DNA of 64,000 bases from DASWDH01 sp035318505. GTDB taxonomy: Bacteria > Myxococcota_A > Polyangia > Polyangiales > Polyangiaceae. Below the pieces are notes generated by a model. That model made no database searches and was not told the origin of the DNA. It saw only the letters and a program-made list of their open reading frames with translations. Both the position numbers and the translations under genes were made by a program. Shown in pieces: positions 63,679 to 64,000 of the stretch; within the stretch, counting starts at the first letter, position 1, and every line of letters starts with the position of its first letter. The DNA is taken from assembly GCA_035318505.1 (NCBI GenBank), contig DATHEQ010000089.1, positions 1-64,000 of the forward strand, in the 5' to 3' direction.

Positions 63679-64000
63679 ATGGCAGGGAACGGCTCGTTTG
63701 CGCGACGTAGGTTCGCGATCATCGTGGCGTCGCTAGGCGGTGTAGCACTCGCAAGCTGTGCATCGGGGCCCGGCGGAATCGTCGTCGACTCCGACGGCGC
63801 TGGCGGTGCCAAGGACAGCGCGACCGATTCGCGTGAATCGGGGGGCAGCTCGATGGCCGGCTCCGGCGGCGCAGCAGGTACGACTCCGGACAGCGCCGCG
63901 GACGTGGTGGTCCTAGACGTACCCGAAGATCGCAGCGGCGACGCTGGAATCCCTCCGCTTTGCGTCTTTTACACCGACCCGCCGCCAGTGCTCTTCTCCT
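63679..64000 (+). CDS. Lipoprotein, N-terminal fragment (cut by window edge)
   Basis: The start ATG at 63679 has GGGGAG seven bases upstream; an in-frame ATG at 63658 is the alternative. The signal FARRRFAIIVASLGGVALASC has two or three Arg before the hydrophobic stretch and a lipobox ASC. The visible 107 residues are Gly/Ser/Asp linker, then CVFYTDPPPVLF where the window ends. Only the leader and linker can be judged; the functional domain is outside the window. Confidence 0.75.
   Translation, partial: MAGNGSFARRRFAIIVASLGGVALASCASGPGGIVVDSDGAGGAKDSATDSRESGGSSMAGSGGAAGTTPDSAADVVVLDVPEDRSGDAGIPPLCVFYTDPPPVLFS

Overview
This 64 kb window is GC-rich, densely packed DNA that reads as chromosome of a myxobacterium-like Myxococcota (probably Polyangiales). 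The grounds are many lipoproteins with long Gly/Ser/Thr linkers, two MYXO-CTERM sorting tails, a DUF1552/DUF1592 pair, an M36 protease, two Hanks-type Ser/Thr kinases and Cys-rich secreted proteins. The organism call is inference. I saw no rRNA, tRNA, CRISPR, integrase or transposase.

The main content is a scattered catabolic regulon. From 8.3 to 14.9 kb, a short-chain dehydrogenase is divergent from echA20-ipdA-ipdB-ipdC-fadE31-fadE32/33. This is, gene for gene, the machinery that actinobacteria use to open steroid rings C and D. A fadE30-type acyl-CoA dehydrogenase plus a second one lie at the left edge (cut at base 1). A fadA6-type thiolase and an Rv3548c-like dehydrogenase lie at 48.8-50.8 kb. 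A fadA-fadB beta-oxidation pair lies at 24.6-28.1 kb. A START-domain exported protein followed by prpB-prpC-prpD (methylcitrate cycle) lies at 38.3-42.7 kb.

These loci share a 14-bp operator, TGAAACATGTTCTA or a close variant, at 1367, 9156, 28063, 42645 and 48698. It fits the TnnAACnnGTTnnA box of the actinobacterial sterol regulator KstR. The genes would work together as follows: steroid C/D-ring CoA thioesters are dehydrogenated (FadE30, FadE31/32), ring-opened (EchA20, IpdAB), reduced (IpdC) and cleaved (FadA6). FadAB would handle chain shortening and the methylcitrate enzymes the propionyl-CoA released. Likenesses to the M. tuberculosis proteins are from memory of the families; no alignment was run.

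Between these loci: 1.5-8.3 kb, exported lipoproteins (MYXO-CTERM, ricin-type lectin, alpha/beta hydrolase, Cys-rich), an AraC regulator and an aldo/keto reductase; 14.9-24.5 kb, a GH5 glycosidase, DUF1552/DUF1592 proteins and a large M36 protease; 28.2-30.5 kb, a sterol-desaturase-family hydroxylase, a membrane protein and a TetR regulator behind triplicated TGAC-N4-GTCA sites; 31.1-37.0 kb, a TonB-dependent receptor, a lipoprotein and a kinase; 42.8-48.7 kb, a repeat lipoprotein, an HTTM protein, an S41 protease and an ABC transporter; 50.9-54.2 kb, a GT4-GH130-GH5 carbohydrate operon; 54.2-64 kb, a copper monooxygenase-like lipoprotein, an ECF sigma/FecR pair, a haem-motif beta-propeller lipoprotein, an outer-membrane protein, a second kinase and a lipoprotein cut by the right edge.
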